DNA from: Ruoffia sp044336205
GTDB taxonomy: Bacteria; Bacillota; Bacilli; Lactobacillales; Aerococcaceae
Direction: 5' to 3'
NCBI GenBank assembly: GCA_044336205.1
Contig: CP172318.1
Coordinates: 1,240,001 to 1,304,000 of the forward strand
Length of the DNA: 64,000 nucleotides
Each line of letters begins with the position of its first letter. Position 1 is the first letter of the stretch. This document shows, in pieces, positions 54,682 through 63,234 of the stretch. The position numbers were made by a program, and so were the translations under genes. The notes beneath the pieces are model-generated. The model was not told where the DNA came from, searched no databases, and was given only the letters and a program-made list of their open reading frames with translations.

Positions 54682-54725
54682 AATAACCGAGTGAATGTCT
54701 TCACTAGACAATTCACCCGGTTATT
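54682..54725. terminator. Bidirectional terminator between nagZ and the capA-like gene
   Basis: A stem starting AATAACCGAGTGAAT and ending ATTCACCCGGTTATT with one mismatch, plus an inner GTCT/AGAC pair. Confidence 0.8.
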
Positions 54726-54743
54726 TCAATTGTTGTTGATTAG

Positions 54744-56120
54744 TTATCTGAAGACATCCTGACCTTCATGAGTAGCTTCTGTTTCAAGATGAGTTACTAA
54801 TTCAAAGTCATCAGTATAAGTATGCATACGTTGGTCAATCGTGTCCCACCATGATTGAGCATCTGGAATTTGTTGGAAGTCAAAGTCAGCGTAAGGTACG
54901 ACTTGATACATCTTCTCAGCTTCCACCCCTAAGTTAAAGATAGGCATGAATTTAGGATTAGTAACACGAACTTCACCACCTTCATCTCGCTTGAAAGTAA
55001 CTTCAGTAATTCCCCCTTGCTTATTATCTAAGTCACGTTGACCCGATAAGAAGCTTGCTTGAGAGTATATTGCGAAAGTCTTACCGTCATTGTACCAATC
55101 TACAGGTTGTAGGACATGAGGATGCCCCCCTAAGATTAACTTAGCACCCGCATCACTCAGTGACTGGAATACATAGAACTGTTCATCATTTGGTAAAGTA
55201 CCATATTCCTCGCCTAATTGTAAGCTAACAATAACCGCATCCACTTGTTGGTTTAATTCTTCAACTTCAGTAACCATCAGTGGAACATCAATAAGATTGA
55301 TTAAATATTCTTCGCCAGCTGGCACCGGAATACCATTCGTTCCATAAGAATAATTTAGAAAACCTAACTTTATTCCGTTCTTTTCAATGATACGTGGAGT
55401 TTGATAGTCTTCCCAAGAATCATAAGATCCTACATACATCAACTCTTCTTCTTGAAGGTTTGCCAGAGAATAATGGGCCCCTTCACTCGACCAGTCTAAA
55501 GTATGGTTAGTTGCATTACTTACAATATCAATCCCTATCATTTTTAGAGCACTAATAATTTCTCTAGGAGCATTAAATTGCGGGTAACCAGACATTGGTA
55601 ATTGCGGTGAAGCTGCAATCACTTCAAGATTCGCCATACTTACATCTGCGTATTCGATAAATGGTTGAATATAAGCCAACATTGGCATAAAGTCATAGTC
55701 GTTAGTAGGACTAAAGAGTTCTTCATCAAAACCTACTTCAATCAAAGAACTTACAGTATCTTGATAGATAGGTGAACTCGTATCTGCTAAATGACTCACC
55801 CGATCATGAATTAAAACGTCCCCTACCGACCGAAAAGTTAATTCGCCTTCATGATTTTCAAGTGGCTCTAAGGAATCTTTTGGAGTCAAACCAACATATA
55901 AATACTCCATATTAATAGCTGGCTCTGCTTTTTCATTCGTCTGTTCTTCATTTTCAGAAATATCACTCTCAGTACTATCTGTTTGTTGAGTGTTAGATTC
56001 TGCGATCTGACTACTGCCACCCACTGAAGAGAGTGTATTATAAATAAAAAATCCCCCTACTAAAACCACCAATAAACTTAAAAAGATAAATATTTCATTT
56101 TTACGATTATCTGACATCAA
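54744..56120 (-). CDS. CapA family (PgsA-like) membrane-anchored protein
   Basis: A 458-residue protein with an N-terminal transmembrane anchor (about 10-30), a serine- and glutamate-rich linker and a CapA-type metallophosphatase-like domain: FRSVGDVLIHDRV, ANLEVIAAS, NATNHTLDWSSEG, VVSLQLGEEYG and GGHPHVLQP. CapA/PgsA proteins take part in poly-gamma-glutamate export or other surface functions. capB/capC homologues are absent here, so poly-glutamate synthesis is not implied. It follows the secreted unknown gene by eight bases and is co-transcribed with it. Confidence 0.86.
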   Translation of the reverse strand: MMSDNRKNEIFIFLSLLVVLVGGFFIYNTLSSVGGSSQIAESNTQQTDSTESDISENEEQTNEKAEPAINMEYLYVGLTPKDSLEPLENHEGELTFRSVGDVLIHDRVSHLADTSSPIYQDTVSSLIEVGFDEELFSPTNDYDFMPMLAYIQPFIEYADVSMANLEVIAASPQLPMSGYPQFNAPREIISALKMIGIDIVSNATNHTLDWSSEGAHYSLANLQEEELMYVGSYDSWEDYQTPRIIEKNGIKLGFLNYSYGTNGIPVPAGEEYLINLIDVPLMVTEVEELNQQVDAVIVSLQLGEEYGTLPNDEQFYVFQSLSDAGAKLILGGHPHVLQPVDWYNDGKTFAIYSQASFLSGQRDLDNKQGGITEVTFKRDEGGEVRVTNPKFMPIFNLGVEAEKMYQVVPYADFDFQQIPDAQSWWDTIDQRMHTYTDDFELVTHLETEATHEGQDVFR

Positions 56121-56128
56121 TTTGCTCC

Positions 56129-56980
56129 TTATTCATTTGTAGTTTCATTTAAGTTTTTTCCTTCTATTCGGTTTACCATTAAAGAATCATTGAGTTCTAC
56201 TAATACTTGTGGCCCAAGCGGATCTTGCCATATAACTTTCTTAGTTTGACTTTGTACATCATAGATAAATGTCCAATTTTTTCCAATTTGTCCTATGAGA
56301 TCAACGAATAATAAATCTTCACCTTGATTTAATTCAGTCATCTCTGATTCAGTAATAATAACTTTAGCTTTACCATAATTTGCATATCCTATACGAATTT
56401 GTATTAACTCTTTGCTTTCCCAAGCATAAGTTAGTCCTACAGTACCGTCAATATATGTCAATTCTTGATTAGTAAATGACCAATCATAGTCTTCGAAGTT
56501 CGTATCAACTTTATTAAAATCCAATTCTAAAGCAGATGAATTATTTAAAAGCTCCTTAACAATTTCTAAATCACTGTCAGAATCAGATGTTGTTACCGAT
56601 TCAAATGTAGGATAAAAATATCCATAAAAATACTGTATTTTATCATTATTCGGATGTGCAAATAACGTGAAAGTATCCACACTGACCCACATATCATAAA
56701 CAATACTATCTATAGAATAGGTATAATCCTCTCCAAATCGCTGAATTAATTCATCAATTCCAAACAATCCACCTGAATTTTCTCCTGATTCAATGGACGC
56801 TGCACTTAAGTCCATGAGTTCTTTGAGTTTAATATATGCAGACTCTTTACTTTCGCTACTGAATTCTCCTTCAAGTATTTGAGTAGCTAGGTCAGCAGGA
56901 ATATTTTTTTCATCTTCAGCACTTGCAATTACATGTGAGCTAATCATTAATAGGCTGAGTAATGTAATTATCCGTTTCAT
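56129..56980 (-). CDS. Secreted protein of unknown function
   Basis: A 283-residue protein with a signal peptide (1-20, MKRIITLLSLLMISSHVIAS) and no lipobox cysteine. The rest is acidic, with many Asp, Glu and Ser, and has short repeats of charged and aromatic residues (for example DYSWSF-like patterns in EDYDWSF). No family was recognised. Its stop is eight bases before the capA-like gene and both are on the minus strand, so they form a unit of exported proteins. An AAGGAG-type box precedes the ATG. Function cannot be given. Confidence 0.72.
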   Translation of the reverse strand: MKRIITLLSLLMISSHVIASAEDEKNIPADLATQILEGEFSSESKESAYIKLKELMDLSAASIESGENSGGLFGIDELIQRFGEDYTYSIDSIVYDMWVSVDTFTLFAHPNNDKIQYFYGYFYPTFESVTTSDSDSDLEIVKELLNNSSALELDFNKVDTNFEDYDWSFTNQELTYIDGTVGLTYAWESKELIQIRIGYANYGKAKVIITESEMTELNQGEDLLFVDLIGQIGKNWTFIYDVQSQTKKVIWQDPLGPQVLVELNDSLMVNRIEGKNLNETTNE

Positions 56981-57090
56981 AGTACACTCCTTTCTTCTAC
57001 CTATGCTTGTTATCCTTATAAAGATTATAACAAAAAAATACCTTACAGGAGTAATCCTATAAGGTATCTTGTGTTAATATGTAAATTTAT

Positions 57091-58587
57091 TTAATTAAAT
57101 CCAGCTAATGGGTCAATATTCTCTGAGCCTGCACCTTGTAATTCTGATGGTTCCATGGCAGATTTTGGCACTCCAAAGAGATAAGTTATAACGAATCCAC
57201 CAATATAAGCCGCTATTAAACCAAGCACATATTGTAACCATAAATTGTTAGAAATTAATGGGATTAATGCCACCCCACTTGGTCCAATTGCTGTAGCACC
57301 AACATTACCGAAGAATCCAATAACTGCTCCACCAATACCACCACCGATACAAGCCGTAATAAAGGTTCTACCTAAGGGTAATGTTACCGCATATATTAGT
57401 GGTTCCCCAATTCCTAAGATTCCTACAGGTAGTGCACCCTTAATAACGTTTGTTAATTGTTTGTTCTCACGAGCTTTCATCCATACCGCGAAAGCTGCTC
57501 CTACTTGACCCGCACCTGCCATAGCAAGAATTGGTAATAGATTGGTTTGTCCCATAGTATTTATCATCTCAATATGAATAGGTGTTAAGACTTGGTGTAA
57601 ACCGAACATTACTAATGGTAAGAAGAATGCTCCTAGAATGAATCCGGCAAAGGCTCCACCAATATCTAATACCCAGTTAATGGATCCAACTAAGGATGTG
57701 GAAATGACCCCTGCCACTGGCATAATAATGAAGATGGTCAGTAATCCAACAACTAGTAAGGATACAGTTGGAGTAACAATAATATCCACTGAATCTGGAA
57801 CAACTTTACGAACATTGCGTTCAACGATTGCTAAGATAGATACTGCAAAAATAACACCAATAATACCACCTTGTCCAGCAGATAATGGTTGGCCAGTAAA
57901 GATATTAATTAATGGATTATCTGGATTCATCCCAGACAGATAGATGACCCCTGCGATAACTCCACCTAAACCTTGCGTTGCTCCAAAGACTTTCGCTGAA
58001 TTAATACCTACATAAATATTAAGATAAGCAAAAAGACCATTTTTAATAATATTCAGAATATCAACAGCATGCCCCCAAGTTTGAGCATCTATTTGTCCTG
58101 CAGTAATCATATTTTGGAAGATTGAAGCAATCCCTCCGATAATACCTGCCCCAACGAATGCTGGAATTAATGGAACGAAGATGCTAGCGATAGAACGGGT
58201 AATCCGTTTGAAGGCATTATCTTCACCTTTTTTATATTTTTGTTTATTTTCTAGAGTCATTTCATCTAATGATTTGCTATTTTCTGTCAACTCAGGGTCT
58301 AAGTTTTCATCAACCGTAGCACCTTTAACGCTTCCAGACATTGAAGCTAACTCTGTTGCAACTTTACTTGCAGTCCCTGGCCCTACTACAACTTGTAGGT
58401 TAGACCCATCTTGAACGACCCCCATGACACCATCAACAGTTTTCAATGAACTGACATCTACGATACTTGGATCTTTTAAATCAATTCGAACACGTGTCAT
58501 ACAATTGTATATATCTGTGGTATTATCTTTACCACCCATGTGATTATATATTTCTTTGGCTAATAAATGTTCTTTTGTTGTATTCAT
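57091..58587 (-). CDS. murP: PTS EIIBC permease for N-acetylmuramic acid (MurP-like)
   Basis: A phosphotransferase permease of 498 residues. The EIIB domain comes first with its phosphocysteine Cys29 in IYNCMTRVRIDL, followed by an EIIC domain of about ten membrane helices with GIGEPLIYAVTLPLG. It lacks an EIIA domain and so depends on EIIA-Glc encoded elsewhere, as E. coli MurP does. Substrate assignment rests on its partners: murQ starts 15 bases upstream. Uptake of MurNAc or MurNAc-GlcNAc as the 6-phosphate is expected. It is the last gene of mupG-murQ-murP. Confidence 0.88.
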   Translation of the reverse strand: MNTTKEHLLAKEIYNHMGGKDNTTDIYNCMTRVRIDLKDPSIVDVSSLKTVDGVMGVVQDGSNLQVVVGPGTASKVATELASMSGSVKGATVDENLDPELTENSKSLDEMTLENKQKYKKGEDNAFKRITRSIASIFVPLIPAFVGAGIIGGIASIFQNMITAGQIDAQTWGHAVDILNIIKNGLFAYLNIYVGINSAKVFGATQGLGGVIAGVIYLSGMNPDNPLINIFTGQPLSAGQGGIIGVIFAVSILAIVERNVRKVVPDSVDIIVTPTVSLLVVGLLTIFIIMPVAGVISTSLVGSINWVLDIGGAFAGFILGAFFLPLVMFGLHQVLTPIHIEMINTMGQTNLLPILAMAGAGQVGAAFAVWMKARENKQLTNVIKGALPVGILGIGEPLIYAVTLPLGRTFITACIGGGIGGAVIGFFGNVGATAIGPSGVALIPLISNNLWLQYVLGLIAAYIGGFVITYLFGVPKSAMEPSELQGAGSENIDPLAGFN

Positions 58588-58601
58588 TTTTATCCTCCTG
58601 A

Positions 58602-59492
58602 CTATTGAATGGCTTTTCTAACGAACCCATTAGATTCGGTCAATAATTCTTCAGCTTCTTGGCGACTTTTGTTTGTTAATACCATCATTATAGCAACTTT
58701 CACATTTTTATTTGCATCAACAAATGCTTGGCTAGCAGTTTCATAATCACATTCACTCGCTTGCATGATAATTCGTTTCGACCGTTCTTCTAGCTTTAAG
58801 TTAGTTGGCTGAACATCTACCATCAAGTTTTGATATACTTTACCTATTTGAACCATCGATACTGTTGATAACATATTAAGAACGAGTTTTTGGGCCGTTC
58901 CAGCTTTTAGACGAGTTGAACCCGTTAACACTTCCGGACCTGCATCTATTTCGATAGCTACTTGACTATACTGACTGATTTCTGAATATTTATTACATGA
59001 TATAGTGACGGTAGAAGCTCCTACTTTTTGTGCATACTTTAACCCACCAATGACATAAGGTGTTCTCCCGCTTGCTGCAATACCAACTACGGTATCTCGT
59101 TCATTTAGTTCAAGTATCTGTAGATCTTTTTCACCTAATTCGACAGAATCTTCGGCTCCTTCCACTGCTTGTAACATCGCTTCTTTGCCACCAGCAATTA
59201 ATCCCACTACCATTTCTGGTGATGCACTAAATGTTGGGACACACTCTGCTGCATCTAATACACCCAAACGTCCACTAGTTCCAGCACCCATGTAGATTAA
59301 TCGCCCACCTTGATTAAAAGAAGCTACAATTAATTCTACTGCTTTAGCAATCGTAGCTATCTCCCCTTTGATAGCTCGAGGAACTTTCACATCTTCTTGA
59401 TTCATCAATGTTACTGCTTCTGTGATCGTAAGTTGGTCAAGGTTCATTGAGGATTCATTTCTAGTTTCTGTTGTTAATTTACCTAATTCCAT
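58602..59492 (-). CDS. murQ: N-acetylmuramic acid 6-phosphate etherase
   Basis: MurQ cleaves the lactyl ether of MurNAc-6-phosphate, giving GlcNAc-6-phosphate and D-lactate. The 296 residues carry the sugar isomerase fold with GAGTSGRLGVLDAAECVPTF and LVLNMLSTVSM. Length and motifs match the family. Its ATG lies directly after the mupG TAA, and its ribosome binding site is inside mupG, so they are translationally coupled. GlcNAc-6-phosphate then enters amino-sugar metabolism. Confidence 0.95.
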   Translation of the reverse strand: MELGKLTTETRNESSMNLDQLTITEAVTLMNQEDVKVPRAIKGEIATIAKAVELIVASFNQGGRLIYMGAGTSGRLGVLDAAECVPTFSASPEMVVGLIAGGKEAMLQAVEGAEDSVELGEKDLQILELNERDTVVGIAASGRTPYVIGGLKYAQKVGASTVTISCNKYSEISQYSQVAIEIDAGPEVLTGSTRLKAGTAQKLVLNMLSTVSMVQIGKVYQNLMVDVQPTNLKLEERSKRIIMQASECDYETASQAFVDANKNVKVAIMMVLTNKSRQEAEELLTESNGFVRKAIQ

Positions 59493-60563
59493 TTATACAC
59501 CTTCTCCCCATTTAATCTCAAATACTTGATTCGGTTTTATGTATTCTAATAAAGCTAAATCCTTTTCTTGAATTTGACCCACTTTGTTAACTTTTTCATC
59601 TTTTAGTAAGTTAACTTTTGTAATCTGAACTTCACCTTCATATCTTCCGTACAAATGATTATCAACTGTTATGGAGCCTGTCTCTCGAACAGTTTGATTC
59701 AACGTTTTAATTTCGACTGACTTTCGTAACCTTCCCTCTTGACTCCTTACAACATCTCTAGCAACATCTTGTCTTTGAGTATGTTTTCCACCTACATGAT
59801 TCAACTGTCCCTGATCTTGAATCAACTTTTCTGCTTCGAAATAAATAATATTTTCTTGGATGAAATTATTCCATTGCAATTGTGCATAAGGGGTAATCAT
59901 TGGATCTCCAATATATACTTTATCAACTGAACAATCTCCTATTAATTCCAAAGCAGCAGCCAATGAATGATGATAACGATGTTTCTCTAGGGTTGGTAAC
60001 CCTTTATGTATTGGACCTCTTAACATACTATCGCCTGCAACAAATGCCATGACTTTCATCCCTAAACTTTGTAACCATACATTCAATTGAATCATATAAC
60101 GTTTATCTAAGCCCGTTTCAGGTCTAGGATAGTAATTGTGCCACGCTTCTATACGACTAAAATCAATCGACAAGCCCTTCAATGCTTCTATATCTTTCCT
60201 TGTTAATGTACTAGCATTCAGGACAACATTCATTTGTTGACTAATCTTGAATATTTCTTCATGACTCACACCATAATCTACTCTTAAAGCAGTAACGCCC
60301 ATATCAACTAATAATGATAAATCATTGTAATGAATGCCAATTCGTTCAAGCGAATTTCCTGAAACATCAATCGTCAAATCCAACTTCTGTTCCTTAGCCA
60401 TTTTCCCAAGTTGCTCAAGTCGATGAAGATGATGTTTTGGTTCATCTTCAGGAATATGAATGGATGTAAAAATACCCTTAAAACCTAATTGACTCATCTT
60501 CTTAATATAAGTTCTCTCAGTTTCAGTCAATTCTTCGTTAAGATATACAGAAAATCCAAACAC
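59493..60563 (-). CDS. mupG: 6-phospho-N-acetylmuramidase MupG (GH170, DUF871)
   Basis: MupG hydrolyses the disaccharide MurNAc-6-phosphate-GlcNAc in the cytoplasm, freeing MurNAc-6-phosphate for MurQ, as shown in Staphylococcus aureus. The 356 residues contain FGFSVYLNEELTETE at the start, the barrel segment RVDYGVSHEEI, YYPRPETGLD and a C-terminal beta domain with VGKHTQRQDVARD-like sequence. The start is a GTG at 60561-60563, with AAAGGGGGG close upstream. It heads the operon, with a cre candidate between promoter and start. No murR regulator is adjacent. Confidence 0.9.
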   Translation of the reverse strand: MFGFSVYLNEELTETERTYIKKMSQLGFKGIFTSIHIPEDEPKHHLHRLEQLGKMAKEQKLDLTIDVSGNSLERIGIHYNDLSLLVDMGVTALRVDYGVSHEEIFKISQQMNVVLNASTLTRKDIEALKGLSIDFSRIEAWHNYYPRPETGLDKRYMIQLNVWLQSLGMKVMAFVAGDSMLRGPIHKGLPTLEKHRYHHSLAAALELIGDCSVDKVYIGDPMITPYAQLQWNNFIQENIIYFEAEKLIQDQGQLNHVGGKHTQRQDVARDVVRSQEGRLRKSVEIKTLNQTVRETGSITVDNHLYGRYEGEVQITKVNLLKDEKVNKVGQIQEKDLALLEYIKPNQVFEIKWGEGV

Positions 60564-60577
60564 AATACCCCCCTTTA

Positions 60578-60591
60578 TGTAACCGCTTTAT
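60578..60591. promoter_or_regulatory. Candidate cre site upstream of mupG
   Basis: TGTAACCGCTTTAT matches the CcpA pattern TGWAANCGNTNWCA at 12 of 14 positions, 15 bases upstream of the mupG start. It could act as a roadblock, making MurNAc salvage subject to carbon catabolite control. Confidence 0.5.
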
Positions 60592-60737
60592 TTTATTATA
60601 TCTTATATGAAATTTGGTTTCAATAGATATTTGTAAACATTTTATTTTTTAAAATTATATTTCAATTATGGTTTTCTTAGTCAGTCATTTGTATTTATGC
60701 TATGATATGGTGGTTAAAAACTGTAGAGGAGAATATA

Positions 60738-62198
60738 ATGGAACATATTGCTATAATAGGAATGGGGATTAGCGGTTCAGCAGTTTTAACTGCATATAAT
60801 AAACATAGCCAAAATAACAAGAATAGCTCATTTCATATTGATTGCTACGATAGCGAAGACAGTTTTGGCCGTGGCTTGCCTTTCAGAAAAGATTCTGACC
60901 TTGTCTTACTGAATACACGCTCACAAGATTTAGGATATGATTTTGAAGATTTAGGTGACTTTGATGATTGGCTAACAAGTAATGTATACCATGATGAGGC
61001 TACCCCCGAGTTTAGTACACGTCCCCTTTTTGGACAATACCTACGTGAGAGTATGCTTAAACTAGCAAAATCAATGCAAGCGAATATTATCTATAGTCAG
61101 ATAACATCCATTAACTGGAATAGTGAAACGAATACTTGGATAATTACTGATGCTACAGGTCAATCGAAGGAGTATGACCGAGTTCATCTGTGTTGTGGTA
61201 GCTTGCCCACACATGACCCTTATCAGTTATCTGAGTTTACAAACTATATTGCTAATCCATATCCACTTGATCAACTACCCTCTGGAATTGGTAAATCACA
61301 ATCTGCTATTGTTATTGGTACAAATCTTACAGCCATTGATGTAATCAAATACCTTAGCCAGGCAATTAATATGGATACAATTTATGCTTTCTCAAGACAA
61401 AATAATTTTCCAGTTGTTGGATTGAAACGACCGGCTAACCTAGAATTATCAAAACTAACTTTACCTAATATAGAGTCATTGATTGCAAAAAATTATAAGC
61501 AATTAAGCTTTGAAATCCTTGATGAGTTGATTGAATATGAATTTAATACTCACAACATTAGTCTAGAAATAGTTAATTCAATTGTCCAGCAATCAGGAAC
61601 ACAAGGCTTACGCCAGTCTTTCGTAGAAAGTGACTTGATGTCTAAAATGGAACAGATTGGAACGGTTACGACACGAATTCTTATCCACTTATGGCAATAC
61701 ATGCCAGAAGCTGATCGTGCACGGTTCGAAGAAAAGTATCATGATGCTTTCACACTAACAAAAGGAAAAATACCTCTTCTTTCTGCTGAAGCAATTATTG
61801 ACGCTGAAGATAATGGTCAACTACATATTGTGGATGATGTTTCAGATATTATTTATGATGAGGTGAATCAACAATTCATCATGGTAGATAAAAATAAAAA
61901 TGAAATAGTTCGTGCTGACTGGGTTGTAAATGCCACAGGGTTAAAAGATAACTTAGAACTTGAAACTGTTAACCACCCTCTTCTAGAAGATTTATTAAAC
62001 AAGAGATATATCGCAACAGACACAGCAGGTGGAATATCAATTAATGCTGATTATCTGACAGTTATCTCACCTAGTTGGGGTGAATTCTCAAACTTACACG
62101 CACATGGTTCTTTGATAAGTGGAGCTGTTTACTTAACTAATTCGACATATACAATTCAATACCTAGCTGATATGTTAATTGAAAAGCTATTTACCTAA
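60738..62198 (+). CDS. FAD/NAD(P)-binding protein (NAD_binding_9 type)
   Basis: A 486-residue flavoprotein-like protein. The dinucleotide-binding start MEHIAIIGMGISGSAVL has the GxGxxG loop at residues 8-13. Later come SFGRGLPFRKDSDLVLLNTRSQDLGYDF and VNATGLKDNLELE with the second nucleotide loop. It resembles the FAD-NAD(P)-binding family used for uncharacterised oxidoreductases, including some hydroxylases of amino-acid derivatives. Substrate and function are unknown. The ATG at 60738 has GAGGAG upstream; an earlier in-frame ATG adds 12 residues without signal. It is a single-gene unit. Confidence 0.8.
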   Translation: MEHIAIIGMGISGSAVLTAYNKHSQNNKNSSFHIDCYDSEDSFGRGLPFRKDSDLVLLNTRSQDLGYDFEDLGDFDDWLTSNVYHDEATPEFSTRPLFGQYLRESMLKLAKSMQANIIYSQITSINWNSETNTWIITDATGQSKEYDRVHLCCGSLPTHDPYQLSEFTNYIANPYPLDQLPSGIGKSQSAIVIGTNLTAIDVIKYLSQAINMDTIYAFSRQNNFPVVGLKRPANLELSKLTLPNIESLIAKNYKQLSFEILDELIEYEFNTHNISLEIVNSIVQQSGTQGLRQSFVESDLMSKMEQIGTVTTRILIHLWQYMPEADRARFEEKYHDAFTLTKGKIPLLSAEAIIDAEDNGQLHIVDDVSDIIYDEVNQQFIMVDKNKNEIVRADWVVNATGLKDNLELETVNHPLLEDLLNKRYIATDTAGGISINADYLTVISPSWGEFSNLHAHGSLISGAVYLTNSTYTIQYLADMLIEKLFT

Positions 62199-62230
62199 GA
62201 TACATTGAAAATACCTAATCTTTTATATAG

Positions 62231-62460
62231 TGACCCTAAAAAAAATGGACTAAATGTTATGAAGAGTTACCTTTAAGTAGGTAGCTCTTTATTTGTATTT
62301 AATAAATTGGTTAATTCAGTGACATAATTAGGCACTTAAAGAATATTGGTGCGCTTTGTACTCTAAAGGGCTCATCCATCCCAATTTTTCTTTAATGCGA
62401 TCCTCGTTATAATAACGAATATAATTATGAATCGCTTCCTCTAGTTCTTCTTAGCTATGA
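62231..62460 (-). pseudogene. IS3/IS150-family transposase remnant (3' end)
   Basis: Only the C-terminal codons of an IS3-type OrfB remain: HNYIRYYNEDRIKEKLGWMSPLEY, the characteristic tail. They are followed by a hairpin and the terminal inverted-repeat-like GACCCTAAAAAAAATGGAC at 62232-62250. One in-frame stop is present near the 5' edge of the match. The other end of the element is missing; the sequence is replaced at about 62461 by unrelated sequence and then the tandem array. Confidence 0.8.
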
Positions 62461-62518
62461 ACTATTTATAAATTTCCTGGACTTCACTTATATAACTATG
62501 ACCAATTAATTCATTTAG

Positions 62519-63110
62519 TGTTCGTCGTTAATCAAAGCGAGGGACACTTTCAATCGTTACTGTCCGTCGTACTCTATCACGAGGGACACTTCATACAAAA
62601 AATATTGTTTTATTGAAATCAAAACTAGTATTAGTTCAATATAATTATGAAATAATCCGATTTATTAGACAATAATCGCTTAAACACTGATATATGTCCG
62701 TCGTTAATCAAAGCGAGGGACACTTATCAACCATTACTGTCCGTCGTACTCTATCACGAGGGACACTTCATACAAAAACTATTGTTTTATTGAAATCAAA
62801 ACTAGTATTAGTTCAATATAATTATGAAATAAGCCGATTTATTAGACAATAATCGCTTAAAAACTGATATATGTTCGTCGTCAATCAAAGCGAGGGACAC
62901 TTTCAATCGTTACTGTCCGTCGTACTCTATCACGAGGGACACTTCATACAAAAACTATTGTTTTATTGAAATCAAAACTAGTATTAGTTCAATATAATTA
63001 TGAAATAAGCCGATTTATTAGACAATAATCGCTTAAACACTGATATATGTTCGTCGTCAATCAAAGCGAGGGACACTTATCAACCATTACTGTCCGTCGT
63101 ACACACGACC
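62519..63110. repeat. Tandem array of 176-177 bp units, each with two conserved palindromes
   Basis: About 3.3 copies of a 176-177 bp unit start at 62519, 62695, 62872 and 63048. Each has a 28-base palindrome A (TGTYCGTCG-10-CGAGGGACA) and, 14 or 15 bases on, palindrome B (TGTCCGTCGT-8-ACGAGGGACA at 62561, 62738, 62914), then about 106 bases holding a third imperfect dyad (AACTA-4-TAGTT). The linker between A and B alternates (TTTCAATCGTTAC in units 1 and 3, TTATCAACCATTAC in units 2 and 4), so the array grew by duplicating a two-unit block. The last B is truncated but still pairs (GTCGT-4-ACGAC). No coding frame crosses it with a ribosome binding site. Confidence 0.9.
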
Positions 63111-63234
63111 CAAATTAAACTGACTAGAAATCTACTATTTAAAGAATATAATCTCATACCAAAAAATCCGTTCTATATAAAGTAATGGATAATTTCCTTT
63201 ACTCTTACAAATCGGATTTAAAGTTTGCATATAT

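Noticed and set aside
57245..57943. Two plus-strand frames inside murP
   Set aside because: They mirror membrane-helix codons of the PTS permease and have no ribosome binding site.
62519..62840. A repeated promoter function for the array because TATAAT occurs in each unit
   Set aside because: No -35 element is at proper spacing in the units, so promoter activity is not supported.
62519..63110. The tandem repeats as a CRISPR array
   Set aside because: Units are about 177 bp with nearly identical spacers, not short repeats with unique spacers, and no cas genes are present.
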